From the NCBI RefSeq assembly GCF_964355755.1, contig NC_092677.1:15224101-15288100 (forward strand): DNA of 64,000 bases, in the 5' to 3' direction. Positions within the stretch are counted from its first letter, which is position 1. Every line of letters begins with the position of its first letter. The notes under the pieces were generated by a model. It was not told where the DNA came from and did not search any database. It saw only the letters and a program-made list of their open reading frames with translations. The DNA is from Antedon mediterranea. Taxonomy: Eukaryota > Echinodermata > Crinoidea > Comatulida > Antedonidae. A program made the translations under genes and the position numbers. Of this stretch, positions 22,376-34,000 are shown in pieces.

Positions 22376-24232
22376 TCGTAAAAAGAACTGTGCGTGTTAC
22401 ATCTCTGGTCTACTGCGCTCGCTTTTTGAGACGGTGCATTATAAGAACACAATATCCATTGCATTTTTGCAAATTCTGAAAATCATTTCGTTCAAGCGTT
22501 GTTTCTTGTTATCTCTAATCTTCTTGGTTAATCAAGCATTGGCTGACGTAACACATGAAACAGAGATGGTGGTCTGAATAGCAGAAATAGAAAAGTAAGA
22601 TATAGGCATCTTACTATTAGTCGCTATGCCCACTCAGATACTTCAATACCAGTTTATGTTCTAGTTAAATACTTAGCTTAATGTATTCCTTACTCTATTT
22701 GTGATGCAGGTGTAATGTGCCAGTCTATGAATGTTGATTTCTGATAACGTTAATTGTTTGAATGATTAACGCCGCGGTTTCTGACTGTCATGTGCACTTG
22801 AGAAGATGAGAATGTTTAAAGATGTATTGTCCCTCTAAAAAAATAATTATTTGACCAAAAATTGGATCGAAAAAAAATGTATTTACCTACAAAATTGTAA
22901 TTTAAGGCAAAAAATAGTCAAATTGGCTGCCCAATGCATTTTTGATTGAATTTAACCATATTTTGTCATTTTATAAATGAAATTTTTTTCCGGTTTGTTT
23001 TCCTTCGGAAGTGATTTAACTTTATTAGAACTACAAAGTAGTCTAATTCAAAGTTTGATTTTATTAATCTTTATTTTTCATATTTTTGAAATAGCGCAGT
23101 TTAAGATTCGATCATAATAGCTGTATTGAAACAAATCCAAACGAGCTTGACCATCAACTGACACTACGATGTTATTGCTGGGCAACAGTACACACCAGGC
23201 ATGCATGTAACTACATGGATGATGGGGTTAATGTTTTATAATACGATTCATCGTGATGCTCTTTACATTGCCGTCTGGTTGCTGTCATGTGGACTTTTGA
23301 TGACAGATATAGATTGGTAAAACATGAAAATATGCAACTATAGTGGTTGAGTTTAATGCCAGCTCACGCCGGCATCTCTTGATTTCCCTTCCACATTTTT
23401 TAATAATATAGAATTTGGTTAAAATTGAATCGGATGCCAATTCACTGAATATGTTAAAATAAAATATTATAAAACTGAAACTAAATAACGATAGGCAAGC
23501 CATAATTCAACGTTTCGGATCTTTATTTGATCCATCTAATCATCATCGGATGCCTTTAGAAAAGACCGAGAATATACAAATTCGAAATAGTGAAGTTTCA
23601 ACACAGGCGCTACTCATACTCATTTTATGTTCTGCTCTGCTCGGTTCCTGGATTCAAATCCAGATTGTTTTCTTCATGAACAAAATCCAACTGCGGTGTG
23701 AACCGATCACACATAGCATATATCACACAGTTGTATCGTATGATAGAATTGGCTGACAAACATTATACGGTTCGAATCGTGTCTGTGTATATTGTTGGCC
23801 GTTGAGTTTTGTTTAATTATCGTTTGATTGAATCAATAGAATTAACAATTCGCGCAGCCTTCTCTAGGGTCTGCCTCGCATTCACTTCTATTAGACAAAT
23901 AATTATCGATCTGTCCATTCATCAACCCATTTAGTTTTCAGTCTTAGCGTCTTAATTGTTCACAACCTTTTGTTTTGTTGAAGTAGGTTGACACAGTTCG
24001 TTTCATCCGCAACAACATAACTCGGGTAGGATATGTAGGCCATTGTATGCATTTAGCTTAGGAACATTAATATACATCTTTGATTTACGAGGATATTATT
24101 TTATAGCGGATACTAAACCGATGTCAAATACTTTAAACAGGTAGGTGCTTATATTTTATCAATGTCGTATAAAGTAAATGTTTCTTGGTTAATAATCAAC
24201 AAAACTCCGTAACTAGGATGAATGCAAAATGT

Positions 24233-24249
24233 GGGGGGGGGGGGGGGGG
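24233..24249 (+). repeat. run of 17 G
   Basis: An uninterrupted G homopolymer in otherwise AT-rich intergenic DNA. It could form a G-quadruplex. Its exact length is likely to vary between reads and individuals. Confidence 0.9.
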
Positions 24250-24615
24250 TTCTTAGTTAGCCTACCCGTACTGAAGTGACGAATACAGAAAGTATTATTT
24301 TGAGATCATTCATAGCATTGATGATGGCAACCACTTCCAATAATGGTAGTCTATTAAATATGAGGTGTTTTTGAACTTAACAGACCTACTGAATCTATGT
24401 ATCTTATAATATTTACATTGAGTTAGTTTTCATTATTGGAGCTATTATATTATCCATAACTATCGATACGTATTGATAACTGTAGTAAACTACCGTACAA
24501 TCCATTATTTTACTATTTTCAGTCATTATATTTTTACTATAAACGTATTCGAGATTTTATTAAATTAATTATGATTTTTCGGTTGAAATAATATTTTGGA
24601 TTATACAGTATTATT

Positions 24616-25226
24616 ATTACCTCCGCCAAGGAGGTTATGTTTTCACCCCTGTATGTTTGTGTGTGTGTTTGTGTGTTTGTGTGTTTGTGTGTGTGTCTGT
24701 GAACAGCCTGGAGGCCACAGTTTTTATCTGATTCTAACCAAATTTGGACACAATGATCTATGCCCAAAAAGCTCGGACGAGTTCGAATTTGAGGGGGAAA
24801 GGTCATAGGTCAAGGTCACAACTAACAAAAAACTATTTTACTGCCTAGAGACCACAGTTTTGATCCGATTCTCACCAAACTTAGCCACAATGATCAATGA
24901 CACATCATATAATTGTGGTTAAATTTTGAAGGGTCAGGGTCAAAGATCAATGTCCACAAAAAAAGAATAAATAAAAAATAAAAAAATAGTAAAAAAAAAA
25001 AAAACCCTCAGTGGGACTTGAACCAGCGATCTCAAACTGTGAGAGGCTGGATACATAACCATTACACCACACTGTCATCCACAACTTTGTAGTGTGCAGT
25101 TAACATATTTACACTTAGAACTAATAAAAAAAAATGTAAAAAAAAAATATTCAGGGGGCATTTTATGTTGGGGAATTTTACAGTAGGCGGAGGTTTGTAC
25201 TCTCGGAGTACCCTCTAGTTCTAATT
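24616..25226. mobile_element. 0.6-kb interspersed repeat with CCTCCGCC/GGCGGAGG ends
   Basis: It starts ACCTCCGCCAAGGAGGTTAT and ends near GGCGGAGGTTTGTACTCTCG. Inside are a GT-rich microsatellite (24653-24702), two tandem segments of about 120 bp (each with CCACAGTTTT, GATTCT-ACCAAA and CACAATGATC), a poly-A-rich part and a tRNA-like sequence on the minus strand. This looks like a composite non-autonomous element; I cannot name the family. Confidence 0.65.
25009..25074 (-). repeat. tRNA-like sequence, Glu(CTC)-like, inside a repeat
   Basis: Read on the minus strand, a box A-like TGGTGTAATGG is followed by an anticodon loop CTCTCAC and a box B-like GGTTCAAGTCC. The layout resembles tRNA-Glu with anticodon CTC, but the acceptor and anticodon stems are poorly paired. 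It is embedded in a repeat, so it is more likely a SINE-type promoter or tRNA pseudogene than a working tRNA. Confidence 0.6.
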
Positions 25227-27635
25227 ATTTTACCACGAATATTACTCAGGATGTAGATGATAATTCAATTTCAAACGTATACAATGAATCCATTATTTAT
25301 GTTTTATTATAACCTCCGCACGAACAACGCAACGTGGTGCAGGTACTCCAAAATTTACTACTTTTAGTCTAACAATAGAAAAGGTGTAAACCCGAGCGAA
25401 TATCTAGGTTAATGCTCCTTAAGTTGTTGTTATTGATATCGTGAATCATCAGAGTCTGGCTTGATTTATTTACTTAAAGAACACTTTGGTCTTATTGAAA
25501 TGTAATTTCACAACCGACTTAATGAATGTACAATTACGTGCATCATTTAGGCCTACAGAGACACTTCTTACAGTAATTTAAAGTTAGCAGGACAAATTAG
25601 AATAGGCCTACTATCAAAGCATTAATTATTTGGTTTGTAAACTTGTCATCATTGCATAACATACAGTACCGTACTATTTGGCGTCTCTGCTCAATAAAAC
25701 TAAGATATATTTGTAATACTGTAGTTTTAATAGCAATGATTACTGTTACAGCGATATGTCTATTTAAAACTATGACTTTCCAAATAAATTACAGTTTGGC
25801 GCGCCATATGTATGACCAAATAGGCCTATAAAAATAATGATACAATGATTGTATGACGTAGTTGAGACATAAACACATTCAGTCATTGACAATGAGACGA
25901 ATTCGGTTTTTATATGACGAGTTTTAACCATTAAAAGATGCCGTAAAAAAATGTTTGCTCGTATAACTTCGAATGTTCCAATGTTCGGTTGCTTCACATG
26001 CGGCACATTTTTATAAATATGTCATCAATTATGATGCCAAACCAACCAATCATAATATTTACTAACATGAATGGGCATTTTGATAGATTTACTATTATGT
26101 CAAAGTATGGTGTTGTAACATAAACACTCTTGTATTGGTTGGAACGCATAAACAGCCAAATTTAATGACAAACTGTTTTCGAGCAAGAAGCCTACTACGG
26201 TCTATTCACTTTACCAAATTTGTATTTCGGAGTTGCTCTAGTTTTGTCTTATAGCAAATGCCGGTACGCGGTTTTCTGTTACCGAAGTTCAGTTTGTCAA
26301 CTGGTCTATACGTTGCATGGAAAACGGACATGGACATTCATTAAAACTATTATCCGTTTTAAAAGAAGGTTTTTATCAAGAGCCTCTAGACTTGTTTAAA
26401 AAAAAACAATCAATAAGGATTTAAAAGTAGTAGCGCCTGTCGTAAAAATGTGTTAACTGCCACATGGAACCATTTTGGAATTTAAGTATAGAACTAAGAA
26501 TTGCTATAGGGCCCGTACGTGACTGGACTATTATTAAACCATAAAACCCCATGAGAGGTACACCCGTGCACGTGACGGTTGTCACTATATTGTTTGAAAA
26601 ATCCATGCTTGAATGGATTTTGAATTTAAAGAAGGGAACATGTACTGTAAACATCCTTGCTATTTAACGGATAACTCTAGTAAGTACTGTCGTTTCGGAT
26701 TTGGTCATTACATATAGGTAAGATAAGTTTAATTATTGAATTAAGCCTCTATATGAACTTAAGCAAAGTGTTCGAGTAAACCGGGAATGTCGTAGTGTGG
26801 CCACAAGACTTTGGTATTTGAAAATCATCGTAAGTTCGAGAAGTTATGTTTTCAATTATTAATGTACGACAGTGGTATGCGAGTCTACTATTAAAGCTAG
26901 ACTTTAAAAGAAGTTATGTAATATATGAACCATTTTAGACGTGGAGCGCAATCCTAGGCCCTCAGTTGTAGGTGGCTTGACCATCTCCGGATGAGAGAGC
27001 AATCGTTTACGTTTTAAATATGAATAGTGTTCTGATGAATTAGCCTACGATTTCTTGGAACACCAAGTGAATTCAAAATATGCCACCCATTTAATTTTTG
27101 TTTTCAATACCTGAGAAGTCCCACGACAGAACTTTTATATGTTCGACGATGATTCTCGCCCACCGTGTGGTACGGTGCAGTACATGCATGGAAGTTGACA
27201 TTGGAAAGACATTCTAAAATCTCTTTTAAAACCTTACTACTCAAACTAGATTGGTATTTGTAATAAATATTCGTTCTAAACTGATTCTGTGAAGATAACA
27301 TTAAAATATCTTTCACTTTAGTATATTAATAGATTTATTTCGATTCAATTTGAGGAAGTATTCAAAACAAATGGAACTTGTAAAATCAGGGAACAGTAAA
27401 TTTCATTCTTCATTGCATACTAATTATACATTCACCTAAAATGTGCTCAGCTGTTGCAATACACCATGGATATTGTTCTGTAATGTATATTTAAAATCTT
27501 TTTTACTATACAATTTTTTTGAGGATTGTTTTGGTCTAGGCCTATATCTAAAGACAAAGTGTATACTTCACCTATCTTCTTTGTGTGACGATCATGGATT
27601 TTGTTTAATATTATTTAATTCTCTCTACATTTTCA

Positions 27636-28027
27636 GGATTTCACTAGAAAAGTAGGTTTTTATGTCTAAAATGGAAAGTTATAGACGTTCACCCGATGTG
27701 GTCGGTGTTCGCAGCGGTGGCGATGGGTTTCACTCTTCATCGGAACAACTTTCTTTAAACTCAACCTATCCGATGACATCGTTTCAAAAAAGTTTTACTC
27801 CTCCTCCGCCATCTCAAAGACTTGCCAATGGCAGAATAGTTTACCAGCACTCCGTTGATGGCACTTTAAATGGTAGTCCTACAAACTACATCAGGAATTA
27901 CGCCATGGAACGTATTGAAAGACATTCCACAAACGGAAATAATAATAATTACAGACGAAGCCACGAAGAATGGGATGTTGCTAAAACACCACAAACTAAG
28001 ACACAGAAAAACGAAGAACAACGCCAG
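27636..28027 (+). CDS. DIXDC1: DIXDC1 candidate first coding exon A
   Basis: After an acceptor-like TTTTCAG at 27629-27635, the ATG at 27662 opens 122 codons (MSKMESYRRSPDVVGVRSGG onward) ending at the strong donor CAG|GTAAGA at 28027/28028. The frame ends in phase 0, as required by the calponin-homology exon at 48559. The encoded segment is polar, Ser/Asn-rich and without a known domain. The acceptor implies an untranslated exon further upstream. Frame compatibility is seen; use as a first exon is inferred. Confidence 0.7.
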
Positions 28028-31000
28028 GTAAGATATATCCCTCTTGGCAGTCTTGCACTTTCAGAGTTTGAAAAGAAACTCAATCTGCTGATTTACAATT
28101 TATTTGAAAATTATTTCTAATGTGTATTTAAAATTATAAAACCAAAGATTCAAATAATGTGTAAAGAAAACTAGAAATAAATGAGTAAATTTTATGAAGA
28201 ATGAGGGCGACATTTGCACAACAACAACAAACAAACAAGAGCCGCCGACAAAAAATATTGTCCTGCTGCAAGTTTTTTACCGAGAAAGTGAACAAGATCT
28301 TCTACTATCAACTTATAAAACGTGTTTAATTGTAAGTTTTTTAGCCTAATTTCTATCAGAGTTCCTCTTATGTTGTGTTTGTTTTTTATTACTAAGAAAT
28401 GATTAGTTATCAGTCATAAACGCTAGGCTAGATAGCATTAATATTTTAGGCCTAGCTAGCTAGGCGGCGCTAGGCTGCCTGCTGGCCACACCGAGACAGG
28501 GCCCAGTCGAGGTTCTTTTACATGCTTAAATGGTCGATGTCAAAGCGTCATTTTCTGGGCAACAAGACGCTGCTGTTTTCGTCTATGGCATTCATTATTT
28601 ATTTGCCATAATAATAGGTCTAGATTCTTCTTTAATAATTATAATAAATGCATTGTTTATATAAATTATAATATTAATATAGCCTAGCAGGGAAAAATTT
28701 CATTTTAAAATTTTGTTTAGCAAAATTGCTAATCAAACTGATTTTTTAGTCGAGAAACATAGTTATGTATTGTATTTTTTGCTACACATTTTAGAAATGT
28801 GTAGCAAAAAATTTGTTTTGTATAGCTTTTTGCTATGGCCTATGCTACACTGGCGAAATTATTCCCTGCCTAGGAAGGAGGCCTACTAGGCCTAGTAGTA
28901 GTAGGGCATACATAGGGGCTGCCTACTAGTACTAGATAGGCTAGGCCTAGGCCCCTAGGCCTAATTATTTTTATAAATTCCAGCTAGGCTATAATCTGGG
29001 CATGCCATGCCATGGAGGTACCTCCATGCTCCAGGCCTAAAATAAAATAAAAATAAAATAGGCCTAGGCCCTAATCAGATTATTTTTTGGTAAGACAAAG
29101 AGTTTGCCGATAATTAGCAGACAGGTATGCTACAGGGTGTTCTAAAAATATCTATCTTTTTTTCTTGCAGAATTAGGACAATTTTCACCTGCTGCAGCCA
29201 TGAGCAATTTGTAACTGAGCAGAACATTATGTGCAATATACACAACACCTTGATATAGCTAAAGCCTTGAAACGTTCTATTACTTTACTAACTAAATCCT
29301 AATTAAAAGCATAAAATATACAACAAATAATAATTAAATGCTGCATGTATGACAATTTTTTTTTATCAAACAATTAAAATAAATAAAATTATAATATTAG
29401 AAACCAGTAATATAACATTAACAACTAAAGTTTTATAAACAATGTTCATTTTTACTGTAAGTACTTAAATTAACATGTGTATTTGCAATTAACAGCCAAA
29501 TATAAAGTAGGTCTACTGCAGTAATGTTATTTGTTAATTCCACACTCGGTTCTTAAATTGAATAAATAACTTTAAATGTGGAATTTTTAAATTTAAATAT
29601 GCCATATTGCATAATAATCAAATTCATAATAAAAATCCAAATTTAAAGAATACAAAATTTCCTAAGCATTAAATGTTGTGAATTGCTGCTACTACAAATA
29701 TCCTCACTCTGATCTTGGTAAAAGTTGAAAGACAAAAGTTGCATCTGGATCAAATTTCGTTCATCAATTAATTAATTTCGTTCTTCAAATATTGGATACT
29801 GTTTTGTTGGATATTTATAATGATGTCATCATTGTACTTTTTATAATGATACAACTTGTTAAAATTGAGTAACTATATGCCAGTTTGAAAAAGCCGTACA
29901 CAAGAAATATGAATACCAACGGTCATCGTAGCTCACCTGTGGCAGGAGCACGGTCAGTGAAGGGGGCATCGGCTCAATGGCAGGAATGGACAGTAAGTTG
30001 AATCTTGTTCTTAATATTGTTGAGTTATGTCTACACTATCAAAGTGTATGTGACAAAAAGGGTGATATGCCCAAATATGGTTGGGATATGCCAAATATGG
30101 TAGGGATATGCCAAATATGGTGGTAGTGATATGACATCGTTTTTTCACAAGTTTGATAGTGTAGACATATCAATTATCTACTTTATTATAATTATGTATG
30201 AGAATTGCAATCAACAGGAATAATAATGATATAAAAATTAAAGTAAGTTACAGTATACAGTAGTTTGAAAATTCATAATAGAATTAAACAAATGTGTTAT
30301 AATAATTTAATGTGTTTATTAATATTAATTATAGCTTTAATTTTCTGTAATCTTAAAAAAAAAACCAGAAAATAATACCACAAAATTAATACTGTATATT
30401 GCTATTGCTAACTCAGACTGTAATAATTTAGTAATTTCTGAGCCTACAATAAACTCTAGTGTACAGAATTACTGTATATGTTTAAGTCAGAGAATTTATA
30501 CATTACAGCACTGAGATGAGATATTTATTGAAGGTTGTAGCAATATGCAATCATTTATCATTAGGTTACAAATTGATGTGGACATTTCATTCTAGTGATA
30601 CTCCTGCTTTTCAAGCAGATTTAAACATCGTTTTGGAAATATTTTACATCCCAAGCGTAATCCCCAATGTTTGCCATTAAAACAGCTGTCTAAAGGTTAT
30701 TTATCAAATACTATATAAATGACCATTATTTCTATTCAAATGATTATTTACTTTTTATCTAATTAATACTGTACAACATTCTGTAATTCAATATGATTGA
30801 CAATAAAGCATAGACTGAACATTCAATAAAACATTGTGTATTTTGTTTTAATATTGTTGTTTTATTTTAAGTTACCAACAGTAACTTTAGAAATTTCCTT
30901 TGGGGGACTGTTTGCTGTGAAATGCCTGAGGAAATAATACTACTGTTTATGGGGCTCCCCTAGTAACAGGACACTGTGACCCAAAGTTTACCTTATTAGG

Positions 31001-34000
31001 GGTACAAATTGTAATTTTTAATTTTTTTTTTTTAATCTCAAAATCTAAAGTTAAAAAGTAAGGTAAAGGTATTTAATATCTTCCTCAAGCTTAACTGGAA
31101 ACTGATGAAATTCAAATTACTGTAGGTTTCCCATGCCAGCCAGTAGTGCAACGCCTGCCAGATCAGCACACATCTATCTGAACATGGTGAATGTACATGT
31201 ACAGTATATTACTGGTTTTCGAGAACTATTATTAAGCTCACACCAGATGAATGGGTACAGTACCTGAACCTACAGTACCGTACAGTAATAATACTGTAGC
31301 GTGATAAATGTCTGTATTTAAGTTGGATATCTTGATCCATTCTCGTGTACTCAATTACTGTATAAACAATGGATTATATTTTAATTTCAATATCAAGAAC
31401 ATGTCTATACTCTGGTAAAATACAAACATGTTAAGTGTTTGCTTGGCCAAAGTTCCGGAATGCTCACCAACTACCTTCAGATTTCCATCAGTATGTTATT
31501 CAATGCATCCATACATTCACTACTTGATAGAACATACAGTAATAGTCATATGTTACATACCAGTCATGTTAAACTACAAGCCCAGCCAGATGGTACTTTG
31601 TTAGCTTTAGAATTAATCTTCAGAATATTCAATATGAATATTCAATTTATTACTTGATGAATTAACTGACTGATATAAATTATGAATCATATAGAAATAA
31701 CCATGCTACTGTAGATGTTTCATTATTCCAACCACTCCAAAATACTGTAGATTTATAAAGATACTGTTTTGTATAGTAGTTCTAAATTCATGGAATTTAA
31801 GTTAAATCGTCAACTTTGTATGAATTATGACTTATAAGAACATAGATTGAAATATAAGAACATGGAATAGATAGAAAAATAAGAAAGAACATGGAATGGA
31901 TTGAAAAATAAGAACATAGATTGAAAAATAAGAATATGGATTGAAGAATAAGAACATGGATTGAACAATAAGAACATGGATGGATTGAACAATAACAACA
32001 TTGATTGAAATATAAGAACATGGATTGAAGAATAAGAACATACCGTAGATTGAAGAATAAGAACATGGATTAAAAAATAAGAACATGGATTGACAGAAAA
32101 AGAACTTTGATTGAAGAATAAGAATATGGATTGAAGAATAAGAGCATGGATTGAAGAATAAGAGCATGGATTGAAGAATAAGAACATGGATTCAAAAACC
32201 TACATTTATTACGTCGTCTTCCTAGTTCTTAGGTCTTTTTTAAAACACTTTGTTCTACAGTACTTTATCCACTATTAACGTAATTTTAAAAATGATTTTG
32301 CTGATCATATTATTTGATCCTCTTCTTTGACATTTTTTCCTTGAACAAATCATTAGTCCAATATTTTATTTAATACTACAGTATTGCCATCCCCTGTAAG
32401 TAACATCATGTCCCTTTTAATACATAGGCTTCTATTTAATGTCATTGTCAATATTGTATGATCATGGACCTACAGTAGGCTACTGTAAATAGGTCTATGT
32501 ATATTGTTTAGGTGGTTGTTCCTTGTGCACCTCTCTTTGTGTGAGTATGTATTATTAGAATACAAACTACAGTACCTACTGTAAGGTAATCTCTCATTTA
32601 GCCTTTTTGTTGCTTTAAATATCCAGGATGTAGTCTCACATTAATCAATGTGTCATTTTGCTTTAATGTTTAAATCAGTCAGCCTGCATATTTATCCCTA
32701 ATTTATTAATGCTTTTGCTTTAAAATATTCCTGATTATTCTTGTCTAGAATTTTAATATACTCTATACAGTGACAGTATTACTTATTAAAGCAATGTTTT
32801 GACTGTTAAACTTTTTTTATAATGAGTGTATTTTACCCTTGGGAATTTACACTTTTTACATTAGTAGATTTACTCAGCCTAGTTCAAGGTTATAATATAT
32901 CTTGGAATAGACAATAATTGTCATGAGCAGTACTGTAGTTGAATTGAATTGAAAGTTCCTCCTTTGACTCTATTTTTCTTCATATTCTATACTATGTTAC
33001 AAATACTGTGTTAGCTTATAAATGTTTTACTTCTGAAGTTCTGAAAATAAGAGTTGTCTATTGTATGTACTGAATGCTAAATTTCTTATGTTTGATTATT
33101 ATCTCAATAATTTCATTGGTAAGTTACAGCACTCCTTCCTGTGAATACTGCAAATATATTATACTACTGAAGAGATTCTATGTGGAAGTTTGTTTTATTT
33201 TATACAGTAAAAACTTTTCTTTTGTATACTGTATTTCTTATTACTGAATCTGGCCTCAGGTCTCTCATTAGCAACATCATTAGTACTCTACACTACTAAT
33301 TGTTCTCTAAAGCTACAGTGGTGAAATCATTACTATGGGATGGTTACAGTAAAATCTAACCATCCTTATTATTAGGTGTGTGTAAATAATATTTTTACAA
33401 GATGACTATGCAATGATTCATAGTGTACTATACTCAATTTGTATTCTCCATCCTGTTGCAATATCACAATATTATAACTTTTATCAAATGTTATGGCATA
33501 ATTTAATGCCTTTTTTTTCTCGTTTCAACAAATCATTCATGGTTTTCCTCATTTCAACAAATCATTATTTAATTTCTTGGCAGTGATTGATCATAAAACA
33601 AGAATGTTTTCATCAATTTTATGATGGATGTATAGAAAAAAAAATATCGGCTATGATTTATAGTTGTTTATATTTTAGCAATTTGAAAGTTTCTTGTCTT
33701 TTTTAAGATTTTTTTTTAGTTCTGTAAGTTTAAGGGGCCTGCAGTAATCTTAAATCAACTACTACAGTAATATTGAAATTATTCAAATACTGAAATGTTT
33801 ATGAGTTGAATGAGGAGAATATTTGTATGAGTTGACAGTGTTGATTGTTCAATGAGTAGTACAGTAGTACTGTAGGCTACAGGTAGTGTACTGTTAGTAA
33901 ACTTTTATTAAATTTAGTAATCAGAAGATTCTATCATAAATCAAATGCCAAAAACAATTCTATGTTTGGTACTCAGATTTTGTCTGCAGGACCAGAACAC

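Larger units (their letters stand above)
20604..27635. other. intergenic region between MRE11 and DIXDC1
   Basis: The 5' ends of the two genes face each other across 7 kb, so both promoters should lie here. Immediately upstream of MRE11 there is no clear TATA box. Clusters of TAGGCCTA words lie at 20990-21060, and a palindromic CRE-type site (TGACGTCA) at about 21892. Repeats include a family 1 MITE (22266-22375), a G tract (24233-24249) and a 0.6-kb repeat with a tRNA-like part (24616-25226). No reading frame here shows a recognisable domain or splice support. Confidence 0.55.

Noticed and set aside
25009-25074. Functional tRNA gene
   Set aside because: The acceptor and anticodon stems pair poorly, and the sequence is embedded in an interspersed repeat.
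20604-27635. Additional protein-coding gene between MRE11 and DIXDC1
   Set aside because: Open frames here are short, without domains, and none has paired splice sites in a consistent phase.
31797-32187. Minus-strand frames with repeated FFNPCSYSS
   Set aside because: They are products of the 20-bp tandem repeat, with no splice or start support.
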